A stretch of 64,000 nt of DNA from Trichobilharzia regenti (Eukaryota; Platyhelminthes; Trematoda; Strigeidida; Schistosomatidae), in contig OX235263.1 of the NCBI GenBank assembly GCA_944472135.2, forward strand, positions 24,481,379 to 24,545,378, given 5' to 3'. A model generated the notes under the pieces. It did no database searches, was not told the DNA's origin, and saw only the letters and a list, made by a program, of their open reading frames with translations. Shown here in pieces: positions 41,408 through 52,929 of this stretch; position 1 is the stretch's first letter, and each line of letters opens with the position of its first letter. The translations under genes were made by a program, and so were the position numbers.

Positions 41408-41728
41408 TGTCAGCCACGTCTCCTAAACCATTAGTGCCCAGCTCTTGCTGCACTCGGGCTCACGCTGTTCCTTGAAGTTTCTCAGAAACGCTTAGTAATA
41501 ACGGACGCAAAAACCAAAACACCAATTGGCGACTCGAGGATTCTTTATTGTAACACCAACATATAGCCAGCTTTACAACTAAGGTTTCTGACGGTTTTCT
41601 GCTGACTTCTTTCTGAACAGCGACCGATGAGACGATGACTGCCGGATTGATGCCTCCGCGAAAGTTGGGGAAGTTGATTTTGAGCAAACAACCATGAATT
41701 GATCGTTCAATCTTCAACTACATTGACA
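41408..41728 (-). repeat. BEL-type element, 3' LTR
   Basis: 321 bp, TGTCAGCCACGTCTCCTAAA to CTACATTGACA on the + strand. It matches the other LTR (44925-45245) closely. An 85-codon open frame occurs in both copies but is not a gene. Confidence 0.9.
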
Positions 41729-42432
41729 CTCCCCGGCAAAATACGGATCCATCCCTATTTTCCACCACGACCAATACACGTTGACTTGGATGCCATTGCG
41801 AGAACCTGGGTCACACGGACAGAGCTGAAATGGAAAACAAACAGAGAAGCCAACACACCACAAGCATACTCACAGCACAATCTCACACATCAATGACGAC
41901 CTGCGCCTCCAGAGAGAGACCTCCTCTTGACATCTTGCAACACAATCGCCACTTGCTAGAATGACTCTTGCAGAATGCAACGTGACCATAGCACCACCTC
42001 ACGATACTCTACGCGCATCCACTTATCTACTCACTACCAATTACCACTGCGATCGCTTGTCACTCATTCTGCCTCAGTTCTAGTAACGGTGACATATGCG
42101 AGCCTCAGTCGTCTACACTCTTTCTCCCCGGCGTGTGGGGCCGCACCTAACAATTATCTCCGTATGCATTTCATTCTCAGCAATAGCCTCCCCGGCGTAT
42201 ACGACCCATCTGCTGTCTCTAACATCAATCAATTCATTCACGGATGTAGAAGACTCGAAACAACTTCAGAAGTAATCACGACGAAAATTTTAACAAAATT
42301 ATGTAATAACAACAAGGTACGAAAACAACGAGTAAACACAATTAATCCAAAAAACACCAATTGATGACACTCCACACGTATATACAAACAGTACAAATAA
42401 CCTCGCCGATCATGTCTCAATGTAATTCCTTT

Positions 42433-42870
42433 GAAGAATTGCAGGACTTACACCAGTACGCCTACAACCCTTCTCACGTTGACGATTGTAAGTTGTGGAA
42501 TGTCCGGACACAAACAAGATTAACCAACAATTACAATAATTGGAACTCACACAATCATTTAACACAAACATATGTACAATCGATACATCAAATGTTGTGG
42601 ATTCTGGCACGACAAACTACCCTTGAAGAACTGTAGGACTTACAGCAGTACGCCTACATTCCTTCTCAGGTTGATGATCCAAGTGGAAGTCGTCCGGACA
42701 CAAACAGAATTACCAACAGCTAGATGACATATGATATCAATTCAGTATATACAATATGAACATATGTACAAAATCACACACCAAGCACATTGGACTGCTC
42801 ATTGATGCGCTACCCTTTGAAGAATTGTAGGACTTACAGCAGTACGCCTACAACCCTTCTCAGGTTGACG
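42433..42870. repeat. three copies of a repeat with about 193-bp spacing
   Basis: GAAGAATTGCAGGACTTA (42433), GAAGAACTGTAGGACTTA (42625) and GAAGAATTGTAGGACTTA (42819) each start a block with CAGTACGCCTACAACCCTT and TCAGGTTGA. GTCCGGACACAAACA appears after the first two. Spacing is 192 and 194 bp. The repeats lie in the pol-less part of the BEL-type element, downstream of its coding frames. Confidence 0.85.
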
Positions 42871-42872
42871 CT

Positions 42873-44775
42873 CTAGGTTGGAAAATCGTCGCAGAGTTCA
42901 TTTGCTGACTTCCTTCTATCAGCTATATCCTCAAATCTGAACGGTAACACGCTCATGTCATTGTATCGTAGAATATAGATGACGAACAAACACACGACGT
43001 ATCTGGTCAACCAAGCGTAGGCACAGAGTAATTTACACCAAAGATAATCGCATTCAAATAGTAACTTGAAACTAGAAATGCCTTTATTCATGCAAGTCAA
43101 TTTAACAATTACTCTCTCGTTTACACTTGGCTTATTCTCACTAAACTGAGCAATATCTTTCGTCTTTTCAAATGCACCAATACTATCAAAGTCATTGCAC
43201 AAGATACTTGAGTTGATGGGCGTCTGTTTCATTGTGGATGACAACACCAACGACAACTGATTGATACCAGTTGATGAAGTTAGCGGTGGATCAGAAGCTG
43301 TTCTTGTTCGGCTTTCAGAAAGTTGTCTAACTGCAAGATTACCACTACTGCTGTCTTTCACTACTAGTTCGGGTTTAGCACTAGCGTCTGATGATAGGTG
43401 GGCTTCACTCTGCTCAATTACCCTGACGGTCTCACAAGTATCCATATCTTCTGCAACTGCATCTGCATTTATTTCTACTTCACGTTGTCGTCGTACAGAA
43501 CCTTTATTTAACTTAGCAGTAGTAGGTATTCCCCTCATCTCATCATGAACAACCAAAGACAAATGTGAAGTATCATCATCATTATCATGAATATTCAATT
43601 TACCATCATCTATCTGGTCGACTTCATCATTTTCAAACTCTTTATTAACAGCAGTAGATGATTTGGGTTCTTCCTCACAAATTCTTAAAGGTTCTATATC
43701 TTCACTCTGACTAGTAATACTTTGTATACTTGTGGAGTCGTAACTGTCTTCTGAGACTGTAACTCTCCTCTGTGACACTATTAAACAATGGCTTACCAGT
43801 TGCAACTACAGAATTCTTCACCGCACCGTTATCGTCACACAATTCGGAGTCAGGCCTGGAGTTTACATTTAGCTTATCACTGAACTTGCTCACTGGTCCA
43901 CAGCTCACCTTTTTATGCACCTCTTGCAAACGTGTAAAACACAACCGTGTTTGTCTTGCATCTTGTAACTTATCTGTTGAGGATGCACTACGAAACCTGT
44001 TACACTCACTAGCTCTATATGCATTACTAGACATCATGGAGCCTTCTCGATATCCACCTCTCTGAGGCCTACTCGTCATCAATGATTGCGTTTTACCCTC
44101 AGACTGCTCTATTCTAGGGGTGAGATGCAATAGACTGGCAAACTTGCTCATAGATTGATTGACACTGTCTTTTACTAGTTTCAGGATATCATCAAATTTT
44201 GGCTCGATACCCTCATCCTCCATACGGGAGCTTATCTTCACCCACTTCCTTTGCAGTCGAGTAGGTAGGCGTCTTGCTATTACTTCTAGTATAAAACTCG
44301 AGTTGAGGTCACTCATGCAATTCATCGAAATCATTGCATTCTTGTAAATCAGCAAATTATCCAGAAACTCAGTGAGTCCCTGGGAGTTATGCTGTAATTG
44401 ACCACCATTACCCTAAACAGCCTCGCATAATTTCCCCACAATCATCGAAGGTCTTCAGCACTGTATTGCTCTTGAAGCATCTCCAGTGCAATACCTCATC
44501 AAATACATGAATTTCAATTCGTCACTTAATAGAAAACTACTCAACATGATCTCAAACTCCTTTACAAATTGTAAATAATCAGCTGGGTTTCCATCGAAAC
44601 GCCGTGGTTCAAATTTAGGGAGTTTGATGTTCCTATTATCCCTGAACGGCGAAACAGTAACATCAACCATGTCATGCTTAACATCAGACACATCGTTACA
44701 ATTAACAGACAAGTCACAATGACTTACTTTCCTGTTTGCATCCAAGACGCTCTGTCCCTTCTTTGACCCAGGCAT
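42873..44775 (-). pseudogene. BEL-type gag and acidic second frame
   Basis: The first piece (44775-44455) has LPKFEPRRFDGNPADYLQFV, resembling the DUF1759 gag domain of BEL/Pao elements, then breaks. The second (44355-43711) has FILEVIARRLPTRLQRKWVK, another gag hallmark, and a possible zinc knuckle CFTRLQEVHKKVSC in which the second Cys is Arg. The third (43805-42873) is acidic (about 310 codons, SEDIEPLRICEEEPKSS, DDDDTSHL-type stretches) with a hydrophobic C-terminal stretch, and matches no pol domain. The pieces are in different frames with a decayed stretch between 44455 and 44355, so gag is damaged. Confidence 0.65.
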
Positions 44776-44924
44776 TGTTGAACTTGACCCAATTCCAAAA
44801 AAGTTCCAGATATTGCTTGTTCAAAGAGGACTTGACCGGCACCAGGAAAGATGAACGGTGACTATCCGAAGTCATGCCAACTGTCCAAAACCGTTTAAAA
44901 ACTGACGTTGTACCGTCAGAAAAC

Positions 44925-45245
44925 TATCAGCCACGTCTCGTAAACCGTTAATGTCCAGCTCTTGCTACGCTCGGGCTCACGCTGTTCCTTGAAGTTTCTC
45001 AGAAACGCTTAGTAATAACGGACGCAAAAACCAAAACACCAATTGGCGACTCGAGGATTCTTTATTGTAACACCAACATATAGCCAGCTTTACAACTAAG
45101 GTTTCTGACGGTTTTCTGCTGACTTCTTTCTGAACAGCGACCGATGAGACGATGACTGCCGGATTGATGCCTCCGCGAAAGTTGGGGAAGTTGATTTTGA
45201 GCAAACAACCATGAATTGATCGTTCAATCTTCAACTACATTGACA
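44925..45245 (-). repeat. BEL-type element, 5' LTR
   Basis: 321 bp, TATCAGCCACGTCTCGTAAA to CTACATTGACA on the + strand, nearly the same as 41408-41728 with a few substitutions (the terminal TGT is TAT here). Transcription of the minus-strand gag would start here. Confidence 0.85.
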
Positions 45246-47830
45246 CCCTTCACTAGGGCCACCACTAAGGTTGAGCGCCAACCCAAACTCCGTTATGTTT
45301 CTTCACGATAGTTATTGTCAATCAATGAATAATCTGTATCTAGGAAGGTGTGTAGTACGCAATTATTTGACTGTACACTTTTTTGTTAAGTGTTGAAATT
45401 AGAGACATTGTAGATGAACTTTGTTTACAGTGATTCATGTTGGAACATAGATAACTTTTGACTACAGTCTAAAATACAGCATACTGTTGGCCATTTAGTC
45501 TTCTCACTGGCCTATACTGCCTATTTCTTCCACTCAAAACCCTGTTGCATGCTTTGGATTTCTGCAGAAACCTCTTATCTTCATCCGAAGACTATTATAC
45601 AACCGGTACACACCTTCTATTAGCAGACACGACTCAAGCAGTGTACGCTTTGGGATTATATTAATAATTCTGTAATATGTCTCACGAATTTCTGCAGAGC
45701 CCACCGAGTAGCATCCTGACAAGGAGCTGTGCAGGCTTGTAGATGTTAGGAGAAAAAGCATTAAAAAATTCAAATTTGTGCAATCATAATTTTTTATTTT
45801 CATGTCAAGGACCTAGACTCATAAAATGCGCGTCACTATCCTACAGATGGGAGCAATTCATGTTTGTGACCACCACCATATCTGCTGATCAGCATGCGTC
45901 ACTCTCCCTCCACAAGCGAGATGGTTTCGTTCATCTGGGCTGATGATAATAAGTGAGGTGGAGTTGTGGTATGCAGCAGTGAGCCACATAGTTGCGTTGT
46001 AGCAACGAAAATAACATTAACTAGAATCCCAGGAGAGACAAGACTCCAATAAAACTAACCACTCTAAACATATTTTGAGTGTCATTTGTTTCATGTACAT
46101 TTATGTTTATATGAAAATATAAAATTATTATTAATTATCCTCATTAGGGAAGAATACCAGTTGAAGCTGTGTCTTAGAAACATGATCTTATGGGAACCTG
46201 GGCTGTGATCAAGCCATTTTGGTGAGAATCTCAAATGCAGTATCCCCCGGGTCCGGAAACTCTCGAGGCATGTTTGATTCAGATCTGCTACACAGTATGA
46301 GATAGGCGGCATCGATTAAAAACATAGGGGACAACATAAGTGAAAATTTGTAAAAACTAGGTTCTATCCTGACTACTGACTACTTATCGGCAAGAAAGGT
46401 CAAGTCGAAATCTTTTCAGACAGTGGCCATCATGCCTTCATGACTTTTACCGTTCACTTTCCGGGTGCATAGAAATGGTTGCTGCTTTATAGTGTCTGTA
46501 CTTCGGTAGAGCCAAATTCACTGAAAATGGGACGATTCTTGTCTCTTGCAGAATTGTCCACACACTGGATAGCACTACCAGTAGCTGAAGACAAGAATCA
46601 GGTGAATAAGATGTATATCAAGGTGATGTTTGTCTGCAGACGTTTTAACTCCTCCTTGACCTGGCCCATATGACCAAGCTGTTCTTGACACCACCCCAAA
46701 TGGTGAAGGAGAGCAACTTTATTGCATATCCCCTCAGTGAAGCTTGTTGCTATGTTACTATTGGTTTCAAGTGGCCTTGGTTTTGGGGGAAGATTTAACT
46801 GATGTAATATTGCGATTTCGTAGACATAACTCAGGCTCATAGGTGAAAAATTATAATCCTGGAATAAGGACAAGTTGTTCAGAAGGTAAGGAGGACATTA
46901 TTTTTCAGTTTATTTGCACATATACTATTGTGTATCGAGCTGCGTTGAGTTCTTAGTGCAACTGTATGTAACTGCATTCACATAAAGTAAAACATTACGA
47001 ATGAAGGATGAATATGACACTTACGACTGATTGGGGGTGTATATATTGACGGTAATATAAAGGGTGTGCTGAGACCTACAATCACATCTTAACGTAGCCG
47101 CTTCGTTGTTGTCCCTTGAAAATCTAACTGCACAGCATGTGTTTTAATCCGCACAGATTAGCAAACTGGTATTTGAAGGTAAAACAGGTGAGGCTCAGTT
47201 GAACTGATAAGCTTCTTTGATCCACTGAAAGGTAGACGATCAAACCGCTCTATCATCAACCCTGCTACATTGACTTATTCTTGGTTGATTAATAATTCTT
47301 CGACGTTCCCATCTATCTTTTAATACCACTTGCCTTGAGGCAGGTGCATGATAGGAATATTCCACAAAAAAGTCGAAATAGGCTTGGTAAGTTCACTAAA
47401 ATGTAGTTATGCAAATTTCCCTAGTTGGCACGAAATCAGGCCGTTGACTTCGCAACACACAGCCCCTTATGTAGCATGTTACTGCATTCCACAGACTCGG
47501 AGAAACTCTGCGGAGTAGAAAACAGTCATCCTTTCTACTATTTTAAGGAATAAAGATTAATAAGGCTACGTGAATTTATAACCTATAGCATAATTACCGG
47601 TAGTACCAAATGAGAAGGACAACAAAATTTTAGAAATAAAAAGTGCAGTGCAAGCGAATCGATCGCTAGCATGGAATGACAGGATGTCATGCTGTCACAT
47701 AAACGTCACGGTCTGCATGGTTTTGTTCCATTCTGAAAAGGCATGTAGTAAGTGTTGTAGCTGAACTATTCTCTAGATTTCTTATCTTATTCGGTTCAAC
47801 TAATCTAGATTTTGCTAGTTTTTCATGTTC
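45246..47830. other. intergenic; no gene recognised
   Basis: Longest stretch without a recognised element. Several open frames of 60-90 codons show no motif, splice context or composition bias. Could hold decayed repeats or a non-coding transcript, but nothing supports it. Confidence 0.4.
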
Positions 47831-47832
47831 GG

Positions 47833-48066
47833 CTAGTCTGACTGCCCCTGTTCGACTAGTTTGACATATGTATTTGACCTGATAATCATTACAGGCAAGG
47901 TATCAGATAAACTAAATTGTTTTGTTTTGAATGCTCCACAGGATTGTTCCTTTAACTGGCAAAGCTTGTTTCTAATTGAGTTTGTGGGTTTTAACGCCAC
48001 TTTTATTCCTGCCTTGTTAAGAATTCTGCGTGAGGCTCCTGAGGTTCTTTCCTTGTATGGGATCAC
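47833..48066 (-). pseudogene. Penelope-like reverse transcriptase fragment
   Basis: The minus strand encodes IPYKERTSGASRRILNKAGI, then KVALKPTNSIRNKLCQLKEQ, which follows the thumb/helical block preceding the endonuclease in PLEs. The rest of the element is absent. Confidence 0.6.
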
Positions 48067-48249
48067 TACTGATGATTTAGATTCCTTATTGTTGGTGTCG
48101 TCATTAATATTATTATTACCATCACTATTATTATTATCGTCATTATTAGTCTTATTATTATCAATATCGCTACTATCATTATTTATCTTATCTTTACATT
48201 TCAGTTTACAGTTTACAATTTATTTAGGATAGTAGGCTATATGCCTGTG

Positions 48250-48884
48250 TTAATCCTTTCGATTTATTGCATACAGGAGGTCCAATCTCGCCTTGAATGA
48301 ATCAACGGATGGCGCTGATACGACGTGTTCCGGTAGGGAGTTCCAATGGTTCACAATTCGATGCGAAAAACGGATCGCCAGACGCAGACGATTCGACCGT
48401 GGTTTTTGAACCTTGAGGTGATGTCCTCGCAATTGGTTGGTGTTAGAAGGAAGAAATAATTTAGATAAATTAGCTCCAAAATCATTTCTTAGGATACGGT
48501 ATGCTAGTATTAGGTCACCCCTAAGTCGTCTGTATGACAGTGGAAATAAACCCAGTCGACTTAACCTCTCCCATATGACAGGGTTGAGAAACCCTTTATT
48601 AGCTTAGTTCCTACTCTTTGCACCCTTTCTAATAAGTCTATTTCGTATTTGAAACACGGGCTCGCTGCCTGGATCCCATATTCCAAATGAGGTCTGATAT
48701 AAGTCGGATATAATATACGAAATATATCAGCATCAAAGTTCGCAAAAGCCTTGCGTATGGCCCATAACATTCGAAAACCCTTAGTGGCTGCAGTTCTACA
48801 GTTTGTTGTTGTTTTCAAGTCATGCTGCACAACCACTCCCAAGTCCTTGTACTCAGTGACCACTGGGAGAGTAATGCCATTCAT
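48250..48884 (-). pseudogene. CR1-like non-LTR reverse transcriptase, C-terminal end
   Basis: Minus-strand frames give YKDLGVVVQHDLKTTTNC, RMLWAIRKAFANFDADIFRI, YPTYIRPHLEYGIQAASPC, LLERVQRVGTKLIKG, then LRGDLILAYRIL in a shifted frame. The last piece is IRFSHRIVNHWNSLPEHVVS, ending at a stop near 48250. This is the conserved tail of CR1/Jockey-type elements. The 5' part is missing and there is at least one frame break. Confidence 0.75.
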
Positions 48885-48889
48885 TTCCT

Positions 48890-49610
48890 TACATATTTCC
48901 TGACTAATTTATCTGGATAATTATTAAGTTTCAAGGCTTCTTAATTTTTGTGCTCTGTCACTTAAACATTTCACCAATCCTATTTTTATTGAAATAGGAT
49001 GGGATGATTGGATGATCGATCAGGTCGCTACAGATTCTTCTCTCACTCACTCAAATGCCCTGTGAATTCTTTTCTTCAGAACATTTTGATGACATTCGTG
49101 ACTACCGTAGTGTAGGTGGCGAGCTTGATGAAACTGGGTAATAGACCATATATAACTGACTTTCAGTACAACAATCGGAGATGTTACTGATACGCAGTGC
49201 AGTGCGGTAACCTTCTAACAAAGTTATCCTTGTGTCACTTCTGCTTATTTCGGTTATTAATTCATCTGCTTGTCTTCACTTTCCCTTCTCTGCTTGCTTT
49301 CCCTTCTCTGCTTGGCCTTCCAGTACATATGGGCGCCGTTATCATCTCAATCTGCTCGATAATAGTGAATAACCAACAGGAGAAAGGACCAACAGAAATG
49401 TCGTGATTTTAATGCAGCATACTGCAGCTCATACATAGCCAATGTCTCTTACAGTTTCCGCCTTTCAGATCTACTAAAGCTTTGAAAGAATATTTATGGG
49501 ATTAACCTTGCGGAAAAATTTACCTCATCATCAAGAAGCAACCTTAGGGAAATCAGTTTGATTTTGACTAGCTAGTGAAAGTATATCGGAACGCGACTTA
49601 GGTCTAGTTC
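48890..49610. other. intergenic; no gene recognised
   Basis: No supported feature. Confidence 0.35.
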
Positions 49611-49621
49611 TAACGGAAAAA

Positions 49622-50206
49622 ATGGACACAAGCGTAAATTACACAGGGGATGTAGCGAGGGCATATGCGGTCATACACTTTACGCATAGACAGTTAGGTG
49701 CACTCACTCCTGAGCTCTTTCTAATGTTGTACAAAACATACGTCAGGCCACACCTTGAGGTGCATAATATTATTGCACCCCCAATGCTGAGAAGAGATGC
49801 CAACCTCTTGGAAAGAGTCCAACGACGGGCAACAAAAGGAGTGGTTGGTCTCCGAAACAAACCATATGATGAAAGGCTGAAGAAATTAGGCCTGTTCACA
49901 CTTAGTTACCGTCGGCTTAGGGGGGATTTGATTACTGCCTACAAAATAACAAATGACCAGAATCACCCAAACAAAGGTGTTCTGCCATTGAGTAGGTATA
50001 GGCTTCCACGTGGAAATCCCAGAAGGATAGCTCACCAGAGGGCAAGGACCCGGGTGCGCTCCCACTTCTTTTCACTGCGGGTTTGTCGTCCCTGGAATTC
50101 CTTACCGGCAGATGTAGCTATGGCACCGTCTTTGGACGCCTTTAAGCGAAGGCTGGACAACCATGCAGCGATACAAGGACTGCATCCAAATGGCCTATCT
50201 CCTTAA
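49622..50206 (+). pseudogene. CR1-like non-LTR reverse transcriptase, C-terminal end
   Basis: An open frame of 194 codons: LTPELFLMLYKTYVRPHLEV, RDANLLERVQRRATKGVVGL, KLGLFTLSYRRLRGDLITAY and RVCRPWNSLPADVAMAPSLD. It matches the C-terminal half of CR1-like reverse transcriptases and is in frame to its stop. The 5' portion with the catalytic boxes is missing, so it cannot be active. Distinct from the copy at 48250 in sequence. Confidence 0.75.
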
Positions 50207-50289
50207 AATCGCATTTACCAATCAGGGTAGATAATTAAACTCGTCATTTTACTTCTTTACATTCTCTCCCGTCTTACTCTCCTGACAAC

Positions 50290-50480
50290 TTATTAATATT
50301 ATAATTACTATTATTATTATTATTATTACTATTACTGATATATATATTATTCTTCAAACTTCATGAGCTGACTGTTGTTACGTTTCCTATTTTCGTTTCT
50401 GTCTCTTAGTCTGAATAGCTTCACTAATTATATCTATTATTATTATTATTACTATTATTATTATTATTATTACTATCTCT
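50290..50480. repeat. ATT-rich microsatellite tracts
   Basis: ATT/ACT trinucleotide runs (about 50295-50335 and 50434-50475), perhaps the tail of the CR1-like element. Confidence 0.7.
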
Positions 50481-51250
50481 TTTCTCTTGTCGACAATACC
50501 GAAGGACTAACTGGCAAAAGGATCAACTCCAATCACAGTAGTAACAGTCTTAACATACCTCATACTACAAACCACATATAATTAATCCCAGCACTACTCC
50601 CTTTGGAGTCAACCAAAGCTACGACAGTCGAGTGGCGGGACAAGCTACGCAGAAGTTTACCGAAGATCAAGAACCTATACCTCACAATCAAGAAGCGAGC
50701 ACAAAGAAATCAAATTGGTTTATACTAGCTCGTAAAAACGATATTGGATATTGGATATTGGATTGAATACCATGACGATGACCTTGACGGATTTTCATCT
50801 TTGTTGTCTGTCAAAATTACCTTACTCTATGTGAGTTCAATGAAACTCGTCACATGTAAGTGTTATTAGAAGATGGTGCTGATGTGAAAAATGTGATGTT
50901 CCTGCAAAATATTTTGTGAATATGTTTACATTTCGAATGATTTTTTTATGTACACGTATATATTTTCATGTATATAAATTGCAATATACGTATATCGTAG
51001 TTTATATGAAGAATAGAACGATCAAGGATAATTTAAAATTAGTAAAATGACAATGGATTTGAAGATCAGATCTTATCCTCCTACTTCGAAACATGAACAT
51101 TGACACTTATCATGGTAATGTTAAATAAATATATGAAAACAAGCTTATGATTTTATTCTGCCTTTCTCAAACAAACAAGCAAACATATCTCCGCTACATT
51201 TCATATGAATAATCCGTCATACAATACTTAAAACTATATTGCGTAAACAT
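50481..51250. other. intergenic; no gene recognised
   Basis: No supported feature. Confidence 0.35.
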
Positions 51251-51255
51251 CTCCC

Positions 51256-51911
51256 GTATATTTAAATATATATAATAGGTATTCGAACAACCGTCAAGCT
51301 CGTAACTAGTCGGTTTTGTTGGCCTGGTATTAATAACGAAGTAAGGGAATAGGCTCACACGTGCTTAGCTTGTCAAAAGTGCCCGGCTAGCGTTTTTTTC
51401 GAGCGCACTGCAGACGTTTTACGGCAGGCTTAGGGACACTGTCCCACGTATGTTTATGTGCCCTAAGTTTTTTGTCCCAAAGTCTGCAGTGCGCCCGAAA
51501 AAAATGCTAGCCGGGTGCAAAACAGTAAGACACACCAAAAACCCTCTTGGCATCTTTCTTATGCCTGATGCTCGTTTCGAACACGTTCACGTAGATTTGG
51601 TTGGACCCCTTCCAGAATCTCACAGATATACCTATATCTTAACCTGCATTGACCCTTCCACACGATGGCCTAAAGCAGTACCCCTCAAGGACGTATCTGC
51701 TGAAACACTCGCACGCGTCTTTGTCGAACGATGGATCGCAAACTTTGGATGCCCATCCTCCATAACAACTGATCGCGGGTGGCAATTCGAAAGCGGCTTA
51801 TTCTTCGCCTTGACTAAAATCACAGGTTTTATGCGTTTTAGAACAACAGCCTACCATCCTCAAGCTAATGGTATGGTAGAACATCTGCACCGACAGTTGA
51901 AATTTGGTTAA
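51256..51911 (+). pseudogene. Gypsy-type integrase fragment
   Basis: Frames give a zinc-finger-side RFCWPGIN…CLACQKCP, then, after an inserted hairpin, ARFEHVHVDLVGPLPESHRY (catalytic Asp), SSITTDRGWQFESGLF (second Asp) and TAYHPQANGMVEHLHRQLKF (Glu). These are the HHCC and DDE parts of a Ty3/Gypsy integrase. Reverse transcriptase and LTRs are absent, and a stop truncates it at 51909. It belongs to a different family from the complete element. Confidence 0.75.
51385..51517. mobile_element. MITE-like element inside the integrase
   Basis: Arms of about 34 bp (CCCGGCTAGCGTTTTTTTCG… and …CGAAAAAAATGCTAGCCGGG) are inverted. If the terminal C is left out, GTGC flanks each side as a possible 4-bp target duplication. 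The loop (about 65 bp) has no frame. It interrupts the coding sequence between the zinc finger and the DDE core. Confidence 0.65.
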
Positions 51912-52506
51912 TCAGCTGCAAACAATATCCATTGGACTGAATCAAATAATAATAATGACTTTAATGAAGTGAAATAAAGAAGGATTTTGTAAATACGATA
52001 AAAAGTTAGGAAAAGCCCTACTTAAACTTAAGGTAATAAAATCATAAGAAAGGTCATGAAATCGTTAGAGCTCAAAAATGAACGTTTGCCAATGAAACAG
52101 AGGAATAGAAGAAGAAAAGAAAAGAAAATTGGGAAAGGAATTTATAGTGTTAATGTTTATGGAGGATTTGTTGGCTTTACTGTAGGTCAAGGTAAACATA
52201 GAGGCTGAACATACTTCTTCTGTATGCAAAGGGATGGTCTTCTGGCATTAATTGCAACCATTACAGCTACTGATAGAAGACAAAGTCGATTCTGATTTGC
52301 CTTTACTGCCTGGCTATTGCATGGCATAAATTAATGGATTTATAATTGTAGAGCCTGAAAAAGCAAGAATTTATTGAAACCACAATTAATCGCTCTAAAT
52401 ATTTTCCTCTGAATAAATCATGGGAATACTCAATTTACTAAAATCATTATTGTTTAAATTATCATATTTGACAGGCTGATTTCGTATCGAATATACAGAG
52501 TAATAA
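51912..52506. other. intergenic; no gene recognised
   Basis: No supported feature. Confidence 0.35.
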
Positions 52507-52810
52507 TGTGACAACATCAGGCAAGGGCCAGGCAACAAATCGTTTATTAAGGAAATCAACACACATTTGTGTATTTTCATGTACATTACTATAGATTATT
52601 TAAGCAAGCAAACACAAACCTTGCATCGCTTTGTGGCTATTTCTTGAATGTCAGATCATCTATATGTTAGCTGTATGTGCCTACGCAAAGTCTACTGTCA
52701 TTGGTTATTGAATCAGTCTTTGTTCATGTTTTCTCATGACCAATATTGGGGACATGAACACCGACGTAAATTTATGTCTACTAATTGGCTAGCAGCCAGC
52801 TCTCACCACA
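52507..52810 (-). repeat. solo LTR, Ty3/Gypsy
   Basis: TGTGACAACATCAGGCAAGG to CAGCTCTCACCACA on the + strand, related to 31254-31605 (shared CAGGCAACAAATCGTTTATT, GGCTAGCAGCCAGCTCTC). Diverged. No target duplication seen. Confidence 0.75.
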
Positions 52811-52929
52811 ATACCGCCTCAGATAATATGTTCATAATATCCAGTAATGATGTTCACTATGGAAGTCGAAACGTTCTAGTGAGAATTCACTAATTTACGT
52901 GATTTATCCATGAGTTGAATGATTATATA

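Larger units (their letters stand above)
41408..45245 (-). mobile_element. BEL/Pao-type LTR element with gag but no pol
   Basis: Two 321-bp LTRs in the same orientation (41408-41728, 44925-45245) enclose about 3.2 kb. Reading from the right LTR, the minus strand has a gag-like frame (44775 onward) and an acidic frame. The region 42870-41729 then has no recognisable protease, reverse transcriptase, RNase H or integrase motif. Flanking bases (CAATT on the left, CCCTT on the right) show no matching target duplication, so the flanks may have been rearranged. This is either a non-autonomous gag-only element or a derivative that lost pol. Confidence 0.8.

Noticed and set aside
41460..41717. 85-codon frame repeated at 44977-45234
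   Set aside because: It lies wholly inside the LTRs and is conserved only because the LTRs are nearly identical.
43711..44355. Host gene of unknown function
   Set aside because: It is bracketed by BEL-type LTRs and shows gag hallmarks.
49622..50206. Host gene
   Set aside because: The frame is open, but it matches the tail of CR1-like reverse transcriptases and lacks the rest.
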